A stretch of DNA of 64,000 bases from positions 153,167,151 to 153,231,150 of the forward strand of contig CP136068.1 of assembly GCA_032622095.1 (NCBI GenBank), in the 5' to 3' direction. The notes below the pieces were generated by a model, which had not been told where the DNA came from, searched no databases, and saw nothing but the letters and a program-made list of their open reading frames with translations. The position numbers and the translations under genes are program-made. This DNA comes from Siphonodentalium dalli (taxonomy: Eukaryota; Mollusca; Scaphopoda; Gadilida; Siphonodentaliidae). Each line of letters opens with the position of its first letter. Positions within the stretch are counted from its first letter, which is position 1. Of this stretch, positions 47,131 to 58,196 are shown one piece after another.

Positions 47131-47877
47131 GGCGACACAATCAGATGAAAAACATTAAGTCCGTTTGATATGTTTCGGAAAATAGTTCTTTGGTTAATTA
47201 TCTCACAAATCACGACGTGGGAATCAGACAAGTCATTAATTCTCGCAAAAACGTAATTTGCCATGTTAATGTGCACACTCTCCTTTCAGAACAAAAACTA
47301 GAAACAATATATATAGCCATTAAAAGGTTTTTTAGGAAGAATTAACCCATTTACACAGATATAACATTTACATTATCTATATGTGATGGTGTGAGATGTA
47401 ATGGGTGAAATCAGGCGTCAGTTACTGTTGGTACCGGGTAATGTTCGGATTTTCTTTACAGTTCGGTTCGTTTCAGAAAGGTTTCTGACACATAATGCGT
47501 CATGTATTATTCATTGCAATTGTATACTCGTTCTTGTGCCAGACATTTCGATTACACCAAACACGATAAACTACCCTGTACCGTGAATGACTGTCACAAT
47601 AAAAATCAAAAGGATGCCACCGCAATTATATCGGTGAAGGACAAGAAGATAATTTGTTATCATTCTCAATACCCCAACACTCAAAGTTTGGGCCCGGAAT
47701 TTAAATTAGCATCCGACCGTAACAATGTTTTCAATCATACATCAACAACTTTCATTCCATCCATGAGAGCCAATAATCTGATTTTACAGTCCATCTCTCG
47801 TTTGATAATTAACCAAAGAACTATTTTCCGAAACATATCAAACGGACTTAAGGCTTTTCATCCGATTGTGTTGGCGG
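47131..47877. repeat. Inverted repeat, about 71-bp arms, 600 bp apart
   Basis: Left arm 47131-47201 and right arm 47805-47877 are near-perfect inverted copies (AGTCCGTTTGATATGTTTCG / CGAAACATATCAAACGGACT; GTTCTTTGGTTAATTATC / GATAATTAACCAAAGAAC). Probably a foldback element or the ends of a decayed transposon. A block near 47520-47570 resembles 59443-59480. Confidence 0.65.
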
Positions 47878-50736
47878 GGATGGGAGAGAATATTTATAGC
47901 CTCTGGTTATTATGGTGACAATAACCCTCCACGCTGTCCTTGTTCCCCGGAGAGGCTGGTCCACTCCAGAATGTTACGTCACACACAGAACACGATGGCC
48001 CCTGCATTGTGCCATTTATGTGAGGGGACACGTGCTACAACGGACTAATACAATCAGAGGTCAATCCCGATTGAATGATTCCGGCGACCACTACAGACCA
48101 AAGGCCACGAGTGGTTTGTCCATGCTCTCTAGCAATCGATCATATTATTGGATTTGTTTGAACCATATGTCGGAACATAATTAAGTGAAACGCAACGTCA
48201 GCGTTGCGCCAAAATGCTTCTGGCGCCATCTTTTCATCGCCTGAACGTCATAACCAAGCAGCATCCCTGCACCGGATGTGGATGTAGTGGTTGTGGCAAT
48301 ATCATTGCATAAAATGAATCAATGGAACAAAAATGTGCATGTTTGCCCAGCAGTCAACAGGATGTGGCTAGAAGCAGGGACGTGGATATAGGGTATCAGT
48401 TGGGGTGTACACCTTGAAATTTCCAACTGCACCCGACCCCCTTCTATGAACCAGACCAAACTCCCATGTTCGCGACATTCCATTTGCATACCCCTTGTGT
48501 TGAAACTTTTCAAATGCTTGGTACCTCTAAGTTTCAAACGTTTGGAAATGTCAACCCTTACACCCCCTAGGGTTGGAAAATTTCCAACTGATTGCCAATT
48601 TAGACAAAAAAATTGACCAAAAGTAGAAAAATATGATTTTGTTGGTCTAAAAACAACATATACGCCACTAATTACTGGTTGGAAATTCAAACAATGAGAA
48701 CAATTATACCTATTTTTGATACAACCCAACCCCGGTCGTCACGCCCCCGGCTAGAGGGTCTCCGCGCTGGGATGGTCCCAAAGTAGTAATTTTCAACTGC
48801 ATATGCAACCCTTGATCCAGACATAAATTGCTAACTCCGGAAAATCCCATTGGCGTCATCTTGGGTTGGGATTATTACCCAATAAATATCCATAATAATT
48901 GGTATTTCAAACTATCAGAACAGTTTCAACCTACCTTTTTCAACTGCAGTTTCCTACTGATTTTAAAGTCCAGGGGCACTATAGGAATCAGGGAGCTAAA
49001 TGTGTTCCAAAGTCAGAGAGGGAGTGCACTGTGGAATGCTATAGAGGTGAAGGTAACTGAAGAATGACCTTCACCTGATAACTGTGACATGTTATTAAAG
49101 GATGAAATCTAGTTTATTTGATTTGTATATCATATCTAAATAATTTAGACAGGTGAATTAATGGGGGAATGGATTTTGTGAGTGGAAAATTTATTTAACT
49201 AGCTGCTGTAGTTCTGGGTTTTTCCATGTAACATTTTTCTGCCGGATAGCACTGTCGTACACTTGGGGATTTATTTTCAAAACTAAACACATGAGATATG
49301 GGTTTTCTTGCATTTTCATGATTACCTGGTGTCAATCTAGCAGGGTAAACATCACTGATTATTATATATTTGGTGGATAAATAAACTATGTAATTTTGGG
49401 AAAGCTTACTGCACAGACCTTCTGAGCAAATGTAAGAACAATCAACGAGACTGCGATAGATTATATCCTACGAGCATAGAGAGCTGGGAGGGCTGTAGCC
49501 CCCAGACGTTTTTAAAGCTCACAATTCGGACAAATTGGAGATATTGTCGGTAAAATTCGGGCAATTTTCGGGTAATTGAATGATCATATGCCAAGAGCTA
49601 AAAAACTTACGTGAATTATATATTCCAAAATATTATTGGGATAAACCAAACCGAAATAAATTCCATGGACTACTTTCTCTTGAAAACATGAGCGTTCTGA
49701 AAAGACTGAGCATATTTATTAAATTGGCATTGAAAAAGATTTCTTAAATATAATATTATATACACAGATGAAATATATATACATGTATGTTTGTATGTGT
49801 ATATATATATATATGTGTGTGTGTGTAATGCGACACATCCATAAATTGGGAATTGCATACATATGCAAGGTAATTGTTAATGAATCTTATGTATAAGTGC
49901 TGTGTACAGTTATTGTATTATGGTGGATTTGTTACGAAAATATGATAATGATAATTGTTAACGTATAAATTGTTTGTATAAACTGTTTCTTTGTATATAT
50001 GTATATATATGTTTTAGCTATGTTCCAACTTAAATGTTGGCTTTGCAAATAAACAATCATCAATGATATTTCAGTAATTTTTTTACATTTTTGCCAGACT
50101 TATACATAGTTAAGGTTAATTTGAATCTATTTTGTTATATTTATGTGTATATACAATGTATATTCTTTTTTTTAAATGTGTTACAACCAGGAATATATAA
50201 TAACCGTATATATGGCTATATATATGACTGAGTGTATGTTTACACATACTTCAACTCACACTCATAAGTGTCCGAATCTTATCAAAATGATTGTTTCATA
50301 AAGTAACGAAACATTGAATGGTAAACATGTAGATTCTGTTAAATCGAGATTTATTTCACTACACTACATATAAACTATACAATCGAGTTGAATCTTTCTA
50401 AGTTGACAGCAAATCACATTTTCTGGCAGGTCCACAGCATTCTTTCTGGTGTCATCCACTTGTTACATGTCAGTCCTGAAAGGGTTGAAGTTATGTCAAA
50501 GTGGAGCTTAAGGGTTATTTGCATATTTATCCACTATTTTGTAGACCACGTTTTAGTGTATTTAACATCGATCTTTGGTCGTATCTCACTCAATCTCAAA
50601 GGTAGGGAAATAGAAGTAGTTGGGCGCGGCCCGGGATGGTCGAAAAGATCGTGGAATGGAATGGAACGGATTTTTCATTTTATTACATGTTAGGTATGAT
50701 GCTTAAGATGCTGCTGACCGATTTATAATTAAGCAA
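47878..50736. other. No recognisable gene; AT-rich with short TA/TG repeats
   Basis: A repeated TTCCAACTG phrase occurs at 48418-48600. A TATATATATATGTGTGTGTG microsatellite is at 49798-49827. No coding or RNA gene is supported. Confidence 0.35.
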
Positions 50737-51126
50737 CTAAATTCGTTGTGTGTGGATAATAAATTTTTGGAATTCTTCAAAAATAGTTAGATTCGTTTGT
50801 AGACTCATTGTATCGTCGCCATTGAGGAAAGTATAAACTGAGGGAACTATTGCGTCTGGGATCTTTCCAAGAAGAATTTGCCTATGTGAACGGTAACGCC
50901 GACATTGGAATATGTAGTGGTAGCTATCTTCTATTTGGCCACAAACACAGCGATCAGTGACAGAGATATAATTTTGGTATTTGTGCGCGTTTTCTTGTGT
51001 AAATTGTCATAAAATTATAGTTTCTGCAAGCTTACTCAATATAAGTAAATCAAAGGGAACATTCCCAACAAGTTCGATATGTTTTAGTGATTCAGCAGAA
51101 GGCACAACAAGCTCGTTTCGGAAGCA
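50737..51126 (-). pseudogene. LINE reverse-transcriptase 3' end, 5'-truncated
   Basis: The frame ending at the TAG 50739-50737 reads ISVTDRCVCGQIEDSYHYIF then QCRRYRSHRQILLGKIPD and, near the end, TNLTIFEEFQKFIIHTQRI. The C-x-C-G-x-E-D-x2-H-x3-x2-C knuckle after the RT domain is typical of many animal LINEs. Upstream, CFRNELVVPSAESLKHIELV is in the same frame but an in-frame TGA interrupts at 51009-51007. The rest of the element is missing. The clade cannot be assigned. Confidence 0.65.
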
Positions 51127-51258
51127 TGTTTGTATTTTTTATTTTAGCTATAATCGACGTACAGGATTTTTTTCGGCGAAAAATTCGGATGTTGAGATGT
51201 CTGCCGAGTTCCGACTAAATTTATATAATCTGGCCAATTTCCAATTGAATATTGAGAG

Positions 51259-51762
51259 TTAAAGGTACGGTTGGCCTTGGCGGTGGGTATCCTGTGAAAA
51301 TATTTCCACCCGTCAAAAACCGCCACAAACAGGAAAAAACATCAAAATGTAGACAGACTTTGTCCGTATATAAATAAGAAATATCGCATAAACAGTATGT
51401 TATTCTCATATGTTTAACCATTGTTATGTAAACAAAAGCATAAAAAGTTACTTTTCTGGTGTTTGTTTATATTATGATGGTAAACATAAAGAGCGTTCTT
51501 TGTTGGTGAATTCCTGATATGGAACTAATAAAGAGCGTTTATGCCATTTGTGTGTGATTAGCCAGTAGCATTGTGCTGTCCTCTGTAACCCAATCAGGCT
51601 CTTGCTTAGGTAAAATATAGTAGGTATTTATGATAACATGCTGTTTACGCGATGGTCATGGTAAATATGAACGAAACTGTATGCGTTTTAATGTTTTTTC
51701 TGTTTACAGTGTTTCGAACAAATATGAATATTTTCGACAATTAAGGCCTCACGTGCCTTTAA
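51259..51762. mobile_element. TTAA miniature element, AGATACGG family, 504 bp
   Basis: TTAA at 51259 and 51759. Ends AAGGTACGGTTGGCC and, inverted, AAGGCACGTGAGGCC. The body matches 36330-36764 in reverse order and 5137-5647. This copy shows the uninterrupted TACCCACCGCCAAGGCC site (as its complement at 51272-51288) into which the foldback element inserted elsewhere. Confidence 0.75.
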
Positions 51763-51834
51763 GTTTCTCAGAATAATGTAGAATGAATTGTAACTGTCAA
51801 AACTATTTAATAAAAAGTGTCAGGTTTCATTGCG

Positions 51835-51902
51835 TTATATACGTGATGGCAGTGGTATGATCAGCGTACCGAGTGGACATAACTCTGTCTTGTAGTTTGA
51901 AG
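51835..51902 (-). CDS. Cys-rich gene exon 5, uncertain
   Basis: Acceptor ACGCCAG with a TGACTAAAT branch-like motif. In phase it reads SNYKTELCPLGTLIIPLPS and ends in TAA. ATTAAA follows about 25 bp later. The polypyrimidine tract is weak, and only one cysteine is added where two would be expected. Confidence 0.35.
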
Positions 51903-54900
51903 CTGGCGTTGGGATATTTAGTCATGCACTACTTACATCACGAGTCAGTGGTGAAACGTCTGTTTTTCTCAGATATCATCTTTCCTATCGCATTAAATGA
52001 TGGTCTGCATGGTTCTATATAGACATGTCAAAACCGTACTCAGCAACAAGAAACTATGATAAGATGAATTTTTTGTCCGTCAAAATTATCATTGAAAGTG
52101 TATGATTAAAAATTGGGGTATTTTTTTAACCCTTTACCCAACAAACCGGCCAAAAACGGCCAAATAAAACTGCAACAGCCTAAATTATCTTGGGTCTGTC
52201 TCAATAAAACCATACAAATATGGATATCATTGGAACCGGCTCATTGACCACATTGTGATAGTTACAGTTATACCCTGTGCCAATGCATTCTCTTATATAT
52301 GCGAGACGACCATAGGTCGCCTCGCATATATAAGAGAATGCATTGGCCTAAAAAAAATCTTTTTTTAACACTTTTTACCATTTTTTCTTACATTCTTTAA
52401 CAATTTTATAATTTTTAATGTGTTAAGCCAATGCATTCTCTTATATAAGAGAATGCATTGGCACAGGGCCGTTCTGTTGGGTAAAGGGTTAACGTATGTT
52501 GGTAGACTGGTAGCAATATTATAATTTGCTGGGTTCAATACAGCTAATATACTGACCATCTGTGCATGTGCAGCGGCCATCGCAGAGTTCCCCCTCCGCA
52601 CCCATATTAATTGAACACACACCCGGACCAGTACCGTGACCTAGAAAAAATAAACCATATCAGTAAATCGCGCATTTCAATCCATCCTCGACCAATATCG
52701 TATATATATAGTGAAATTGTATAGTTCAGTTTGGCTGCGGACACGTACCACAGTATCGATGGCATAGTATGTGTCTACTATTCCATCGCTACTGCGATAC
52801 GTGTGTCCGCAGCCATTTGTTGAAAGGTTAGCCACAAGCTTATATTGAATATTCAGCTTCCGTTGTTCAGGCTCACAACCCAATCCACAAATATTAAATT
52901 TAGTATAGGCTCCAAGCGTAAACATGTCAGGCTAACAAGCGGCCTCGAACGTATCGATAACAAAATCATCCGCTATATAGCATCCACTAGCGCTAACAAT
53001 AAATCTAGTTGAAGTAAGAACATTTGGGACAATGAACACTCATACTTATTCAGTGCCTCCGGAAATCGGATATACATGTATTTACCAGAAATGTCTATTT
53101 TCAATATTTATCCAGTAATCTGTCTTTCGACATGCATGTTATTCCATAAAGTGAAGTTTCTCGAAGAAAAACTAATTTCGTGTCATATAAATAGGACCGG
53201 GCATCTTTCACTTCTGTGTCACATGCATATGCGGTAACAGTTTGATCATTAACCCTTTACCCAACAAACCGGCCAAAACCAGCCAAATAAAGCTTCAACA
53301 GCCTAAAATATCTTCGGTCTGTCTCAATATAACCATACAAATATGGATATCATGGGAACCGGCTCCTTGACCACATTGTGATGGTTACAGTTATGCCCTG
53401 TGCCAATGCATTCTCTTATATATGCGAGTCGACCATAGGTCGCCTCGCATATATATGATAATGCATTGGCCTAAAAAATTCTTTTTTTAACACTTTTTAC
53501 CATTTTTTCTTACATTCTTTAACAATTTTATAATTTTTAATGTGTTAAGCCAATGCATTCTCTTATATATGCGAGGCAACTCGCATATATAAGAGAATGC
53601 ATTGGCACAGGGCCCTTCTGTTTGGGTAAAGGGTTAAAACAGAAATAAAACTCACCTCTGAGAACAGGAGGAATCTGTCCGCTTAGCATCTTCCCAGTAT
53701 CATCTCTACAGCATTCAGAGAAATTACAATCAAATGAGTTGCTGCATGCTATACCCTGTATGAGAAACAATGGTTATCTACCTAACTGGCTCGTATTTGA
53801 ACGGACAATCATAGCTCAACCGAGCTTCCAAAGTTGATCTACGCAATATGGAAGGAGGTATAAGATAGGTTGACAAATTTACGAAATGTTGATATACCGG
53901 CTTCATATGCTATGAACAATATTTTCAATGTCACAGCTATTTTCCAGCTGTTCGAACAGAAGTGAAACAGACACTCTTTATTTCTACCATATCAGGAATA
54001 GACTAACACGGAACGCTCCTTTATGTTCCATGCCGTGCTTATGGCTGTTGTTTGTTTGGGACCCAATCTTTTTTTCCCGAGACCCTACGTTTGACCAGGT
54101 GTTTCTGGGCAACAATTATTACACATCTCGAGAAATAACAAACTTCAAAAATCAATATCTGATCATGCTGAGCTTTGATGGATGGGTTCCTCGACACGAA
54201 TCAAATATTTGTTTACCCCCGAAGCCAAAGAAATAGCAATTTAGGAGCGTCTGATCGGATTGAGTACCTTTAAGATGTGTTGCATTGGGATATATTTACA
54301 TACTAAGTGTGTTTATCACTAAATCCAGCATTCTGATTGGTCGGCGCCTACGTGGCTAGTTGCAATTATTTCTCGGTGAATGCGCAACAGCTCATAACTG
54401 TAGCCTCATAATTACATCGACGCGTCATAGGTTTTGGAAAGACGAACGCGTAATGTTTTGGGCGCATTTGGACTCGCGCAGGATTGACTTAATAAATCAT
54501 CGGGTTTCAATATATAGAGAAATTGTTCCTGTTAACTTTTGCCAAGGGTACTATGGGATATTTTGGGCTGGTTTTGTCACGATACACTTTTCGATTTAAA
54601 TTCATTTACAAATGTGGCTTTTTCGCTAAATGTATAAAAATATAAGGATTAACTGAAATGTGAACTGTTTTTATGGAGATGTAGCCGTGAGGTAAGTGGT
54701 CATAACTTGTATGTAAAACCCTTCGGGTTTTACACAAGTTATGACCACTTACCTCACGGTTACATCTCCATAAAAACAGTCCACATTACAGTTAATCCTT
54801 ATATGAAACGCATTACCCAATTGACAGCTGACCAATCACGGAACAGAATTGAGTGCAACACACACGGGCTATGTAATTATATACATATGCACTTTGCGCA

Positions 54901-56665
54901 AGAAATATAAACTCACCAAAGAAACTCCACACAGCACCTGAAAGGTAAATTAATAAAAATAACATCCATGTATATCAACTTGAATGTTCGCGGGTAGGCC
55001 TATACATGTACTATACTTTACTTTTAGTTTCATAAATTAGATTACTATGAATCAGTAAATACCATACCTATCAATTATAATTACGAAGCCGTATTGAAAC
55101 ACCTTAATGGCGAAGTCAAAGATTATCCATTTCGTATTTGTAGATAAACAGGCCGAGTTTTTTTTTAGATCATTCGTTAAATAAATATATTTAAACCATT
55201 CGTGCAGTGGTATCTTGTATAATGAAAATATATCTCAATTGACGTATAAGTATAGTACACTGTTGTGCTTTATGGAAGATTGTGGTATCGTTTTAAGGTT
55301 ATCTGGGAAGCAGTGTGACGGACGCAATGAATGACAAGGGGACACAACCTCCGCGGAGTGACACTTTCCCGCATGCAGTATATGTAATACGGGCACCAAC
55401 TCCTTCATCTGCGTGGCAGGTAGTCTCTATTTTCAATGAATAATCCATACCATCATCGCAGTATGTGCTATACACGAGGCGGGTGTTGATTCGACGTGGG
55501 TGAAACCCAAACCGATCTGCAAGCTTGATCTGGGTTGATGAACATCTCAATATGCAATTCCGATTGACACATGGCCATTTCGATAAGAAATGAGAATTGA
55601 AACAATGTGAGATCACTGGTTCACGGCCGTATTCGATTCATCCAGCACCGGTTCCGTGGTTTCAGTGCTACTGGTCAAAATTTTGGTGGAGCATTTCCAT
55701 ATATATTCGTGACTTCCATATATGGAATGCTACTCCAAAACGTTGACATGTAGCACTAAAACCACGGAACTGAACCTGGTGCATCCAATATGGCCGCGAG
55801 TTAGTGACAGGGTGTATGAACACTCAACCTGGACCAGTGTAGTGCCCCACCAATTCTGATATTATACATGAATATATATAAAGACCGTGTTATGCCTATA
55901 TACCGACAAACAAATGCCACATAATACATATAGTGAAACGCGAAATTTCATTTTTATACCATCTTTCTTTGATTTAAACATATGTTATTGTATATCAATT
56001 ATATAGATGGGGATTGGGACCCAAGTTTTGTTAACTTAGTGATGTCCCCCCCCCCCCACAAAAGATGTAACATAACATTTAAAGTGATGTGAAACACTCC
56101 GGTGTGGTGATCAAATAGAAATGGAGAATAATCTTGTTCAAAGTAGTATTTTTTACTAGTAGTATTTCCAAATTGACAACACACACCGTCATTCTTATAT
56201 ATGAATTAAATGCAGTGACTCTCCGTGGCGAAATCTTTTTCGTTAGTTTATCGCCGATAGATGCGTCCCGAATCGAGTAGTAAATATTTACAATTGAGCG
56301 TAGTTCTGGCGACGTTTTCTACGGAGCGGTATACGGTCGATTTGCTTCAAATGTTCAGCGATGTTAATAGAATGTTACATTCCTCCAGTTGTCATAGCGC
56401 CTGAATATCAACTTATCAGTTTCACATACCCGAACAAGTACATGCACATGTCATATGTCTTTAAAGAATATGACAGGATGAAATTTGTGTATATTTAAGC
56501 ATGGAAACAGACGTGAATATGTGTACAGACGTCGACGTTGCGGATGGAAACCTTTAGATAGTACATACCCATATTAGGCCTATAATTACGCTAAGCAGAT
56601 TATAATATATGTACACGTAACTAACTATATAAACATACCGCGAAAATTGCCGCCTTCAGAAGCAT
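51835..56665 (-). CDS. Secreted cysteine-rich protein, 5 small exons, about 99 aa
   Basis: Joined on the - strand: 56665-56639, 54937-54917, 53755-53656, 52640-52557 and, less surely, 51902-51835. Donors and acceptors are GT-AG and phases agree (300 nt with stop). The start MLLKAAIFA plus VLCGVSL makes a signal peptide, so the product is probably secreted. The mature part has ACSNSFDCNFSECC, then after a PPVLRGHG stretch GVCSINMGAEGELCDGRCTC. The C-x5-C-x4-CC ... C-x10-C-x3-C-x-C spacing with a GxEGExC phrase resembles prokineticin, dickkopf and colipase folds, small disulfide-rich ligands or cofactors. No function is claimed. Nine cysteines (odd) in the mature part suggest the last exon is misassigned or more sequence is missing. 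Introns are full of mobile DNA. Confidence 0.7.
52126..52492. mobile_element. TTAA miniature element with hairpins, copy C
   Basis: TTAA at 52126 and 52489. Ends CCCTTTACCCAACAAACCGG and, inverted, CCCTTTACCCAACAGAACGG. Hairpin one 52279-52347; hairpin two has lost its loop and is a perfect 36-bp palindrome (52427-52462). It lies in intron 4 of the Cys-rich gene. Confidence 0.85.
52557..52640 (-). CDS. Cys-rich gene exon 4
   Basis: Acceptor TTTTTTCTAG, donor GTCAGT, joined in phase 1 to exon 3. Encodes GHGTGPGVCSINMGAEGELC and DGRCTCTD with four cysteines. Confidence 0.75.
52733..52814. ncRNA. 82-nt microRNA-precursor-like hairpin
   Basis: GGCTGCGGACACGTA pairs with TACGTGTGTCCGCAGCC (2-nt bulge), then CAGTATCGATGG with CCATCGCTACTG and a TAGTA/TACTA pair, around a TGTGTC loop. 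About 37 paired positions with a few mismatches. It lies in intron 3 of the Cys-rich gene. The fold fits a pre-miRNA, but a young foldback repeat is equally possible, and no known miRNA was recognised. Confidence 0.3.
53249..53637. mobile_element. TTAA miniature element with paired hairpins, copy D
   Basis: TTAA at 53249 and 53634. Ends CCCTTTACCCAACAAACCGG and, inverted, CCCTTTACCCAAACAGAAGG. Hairpins 53402-53470 and 53549-53606. Its right edge is only 18 bp from the 5' splice site of exon 3 of the Cys-rich gene. Confidence 0.85.
53656..53755 (-). CDS. Cys-rich gene exon 3
   Basis: Acceptor TTTCTCATACAG, donor GTGAGT, 33 codons plus one base. Encodes GIACSNSFDCNFSECCRDDT and GKMLSGQIPPVLR with four cysteines. 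Confidence 0.75.
53966..54067. repeat. Dispersed repeat, sister of 16185-16290
   Basis: Same order of CTCTTTATTTCTACCATATC, AGGAATAGACTAACA, AACGCTCCTTTATGTTCCAT and TTTGTTTGGGACCCAA. Confidence 0.5.
54641..54803. mobile_element. 163-bp foldback element with a 3-nt loop
   Basis: TATAAGGATTAACTG at the left is repeated inverted at the right, and nearly every base between pairs (GGAGATGTAGCCGTGAGGTA with TACCTCACGGTTACATCTCC). The centre GTAAAACCCTTCGGGTTTTAC is a perfect palindrome with a TTC loop. TA flanks both sides. Confidence 0.85.
54917..54937 (-). CDS. Cys-rich gene exon 2, a 21-nt microexon
   Basis: Acceptor CCTTTCAG and donor GTGAGT surround seven codons, VLCGVSL, that complete the hydrophobic signal peptide in phase 0. 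Confidence 0.65.
55299..55616 (-). other. Cysteine-containing open frame, 105 codons
   Basis: The frame includes WPCVNRNCILRCSSTQIKLA and later YSTYCDDGMDYSLKIETTC. It lies on the same strand as, and inside intron 1 of, the Cys-rich gene. It could be an exon of another secreted protein or chance. No splice pair or family was settled. A shorter frame at 52925-52677 is similar in type but overlaps the 52733 hairpin. Confidence 0.2.
55633..55790. repeat. Foldback repeat, about 70-bp arms
   Basis: CGATTCATCCAGCACCGGTT, CCGTGGTTT and CAGTGCTAC on the left pair with GTAGCAC, AAACCACGG and CTGGTGCATCC on the right. The centre TCCATATATATTCGTGACTT is followed by CCATATATGGA. Arms are moderately diverged. 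Confidence 0.65.
56078..56465. repeat. Direct repeat, copy 1, sister of 57028-57366
   Basis: TGTGAAACACTCCGGTG, GGTGATCAAATAGAAATGGA, TTATCGCCGATAG, GCGTCCCGAATCGAG and TCAACTTATCAGTTTCACA-like text recur in order 950 bp downstream. Exon 1 of the Cys-rich gene lies between the copies. Confidence 0.75.
56639..56665 (-). CDS. Cys-rich gene exon 1 (9 codons)
   Basis: ATG to donor GTATGT, phase 0: MLLKAAIFA, the first half of a signal peptide. A TATATAC-like stretch lies about 20-30 bp upstream of the ATG. Confidence 0.65.
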
Positions 56666-57027
56666 GCTTTCCGGATCGTAAGTATATAGTTCGGTTAAAA
56701 CAGTAGAACAGTGGGACTAAGAACTCTTATCGGAAAAGTGTTAAGATATATATAGCGTGGACAACAAATGCTTGTATGGCCAATCCATGTGTATGTAACT
56801 TTGTCACGCGGTTCGGTAAAGTACTTTTTTTCAACAATGTGTACTCCATATGTTATGGAACTCCCCCGTAAATTGACTGGTGATGTATAATTATAATACA
56901 AATGTTCTTTGTTGTTGAAAATTTGTAACTATTAAGTATCCATAAACTTCGGAATTAAAGTGGGTGTATTTTGTTTACCAATTTTTACCTTAGAAACTTA
57001 TTAAGGAAAACGGTTGATTCTTGGTAA

Positions 57028-57366
57028 TTTAAAGTTATGTGAAACACTCCGGTGGGGTGATCAAATAGAAATGGAGAATAATCTTGCTCAAAGTAGTTAT
57101 TTTTGCGAATATTAATTAATCCAAATTACAACACGTACTTATATATTAATTAAATGCAGTGACTTTCGATGACGAAATCGTTTGGGTTGGTTTATCGCCG
57201 ATAGTTGCGTCCCGAATCGAGATGTAAATATTTACAATTGAGCATAGTTCAGACGATGTTTTCTATGAAGTGGTATGGTGGATTTCTTTGAGATTTTCGA
57301 CATAGTGCCTGAATACTAACTTATCAGTTTCACACACCCGCACAAGTCCATAATATGTCTTTAAGT
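57028..57366. repeat. Direct repeat, copy 2, sister of 56078-56465
   Basis: Shorter copy, lacking about 30-50 bp near its end. Class unknown. Confidence 0.75.
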
Positions 57367-58196
57367 CTTGATAACAATGAAAAAAAAAGGTACGGTTTAT
57401 AACAGTTTATTGAACACAACAAGTGGATTGACCACCATGACATAATTATGTGGTAATTCACGATCATATCTTGTTCCATGTGGTTCCGTCGGGGGCATTA
57501 TGGAAAATCTATTGTAAACTCTGGCGAGCATGTTACTTATCTAGCAATGTGTGAAAACGAATTCATTCTTCCCTTAGTTCGAGAACGATAATGCATGGAA
57601 TTCTAAATGCTACACTGCAGCTACATCGTAATCTGACAGAGGAGTGGGCATATTATGCACGTTATGAACGTAGTCATGTGGAGTTGATTATCGTGATCAT
57701 AAACACGTACCGTTACAGAAAAGCTTGTTTGTTCACAATGACATAACATGGCATACATTATTGCCGCCCATCGAGACCAGCCAACGAGTAGACTATAATT
57801 ACAGGCGCTTCACGAGTTGACACGTCCAGCACAATGCTTCAACTGTTTTGTGGCAGTTTTATAGAATTTACAAAGAGGTTAAGTGACCGGAAACACATAT
57901 AATTTATGAGGTATACGAGTATACCGTTACTACTATCTCCGTCAACAACTATCTCTACTGTGTATTATTATACTTTTGTAACCCTCTATCGAGTGTAAAA
58001 AAAAACTGAATCGTACCAGGCGGTGGGGCGATATAGGCCGCAACTGCATTCGCAAGAGAATCACGAACTTAGATATGCAACTATTAATTTTATAAATAAC
58101 TTTCTGACCAAGGTACTGTTTTGTTCTAACTCGCTTCGCTCGAACAAACATATATATGATTTACTAAATAATAGCGACAACTGAGATTTGATAAGT
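57367..58196. other. No recognisable gene
   Basis: Short frames without domains or repeat boundary. Confidence 0.4.

Noticed and set aside
50981-51262. 93-codon + strand frame
   Set aside because: It overlaps, on the opposite strand, the LINE RT fragment, which has a recognisable motif; the + frame has none.
52677-52925. 82-codon - strand frame with cysteines, thought of as a ZP-like exon
   Set aside because: It overlaps the 52733-52814 hairpin and has no convincing splice sites; similarity to ZP domains was only impressionistic.
54360-54599. 79-codon + frame
   Set aside because: No domain and no splice support; lies in an intron of the Cys-rich gene on the opposite strand.
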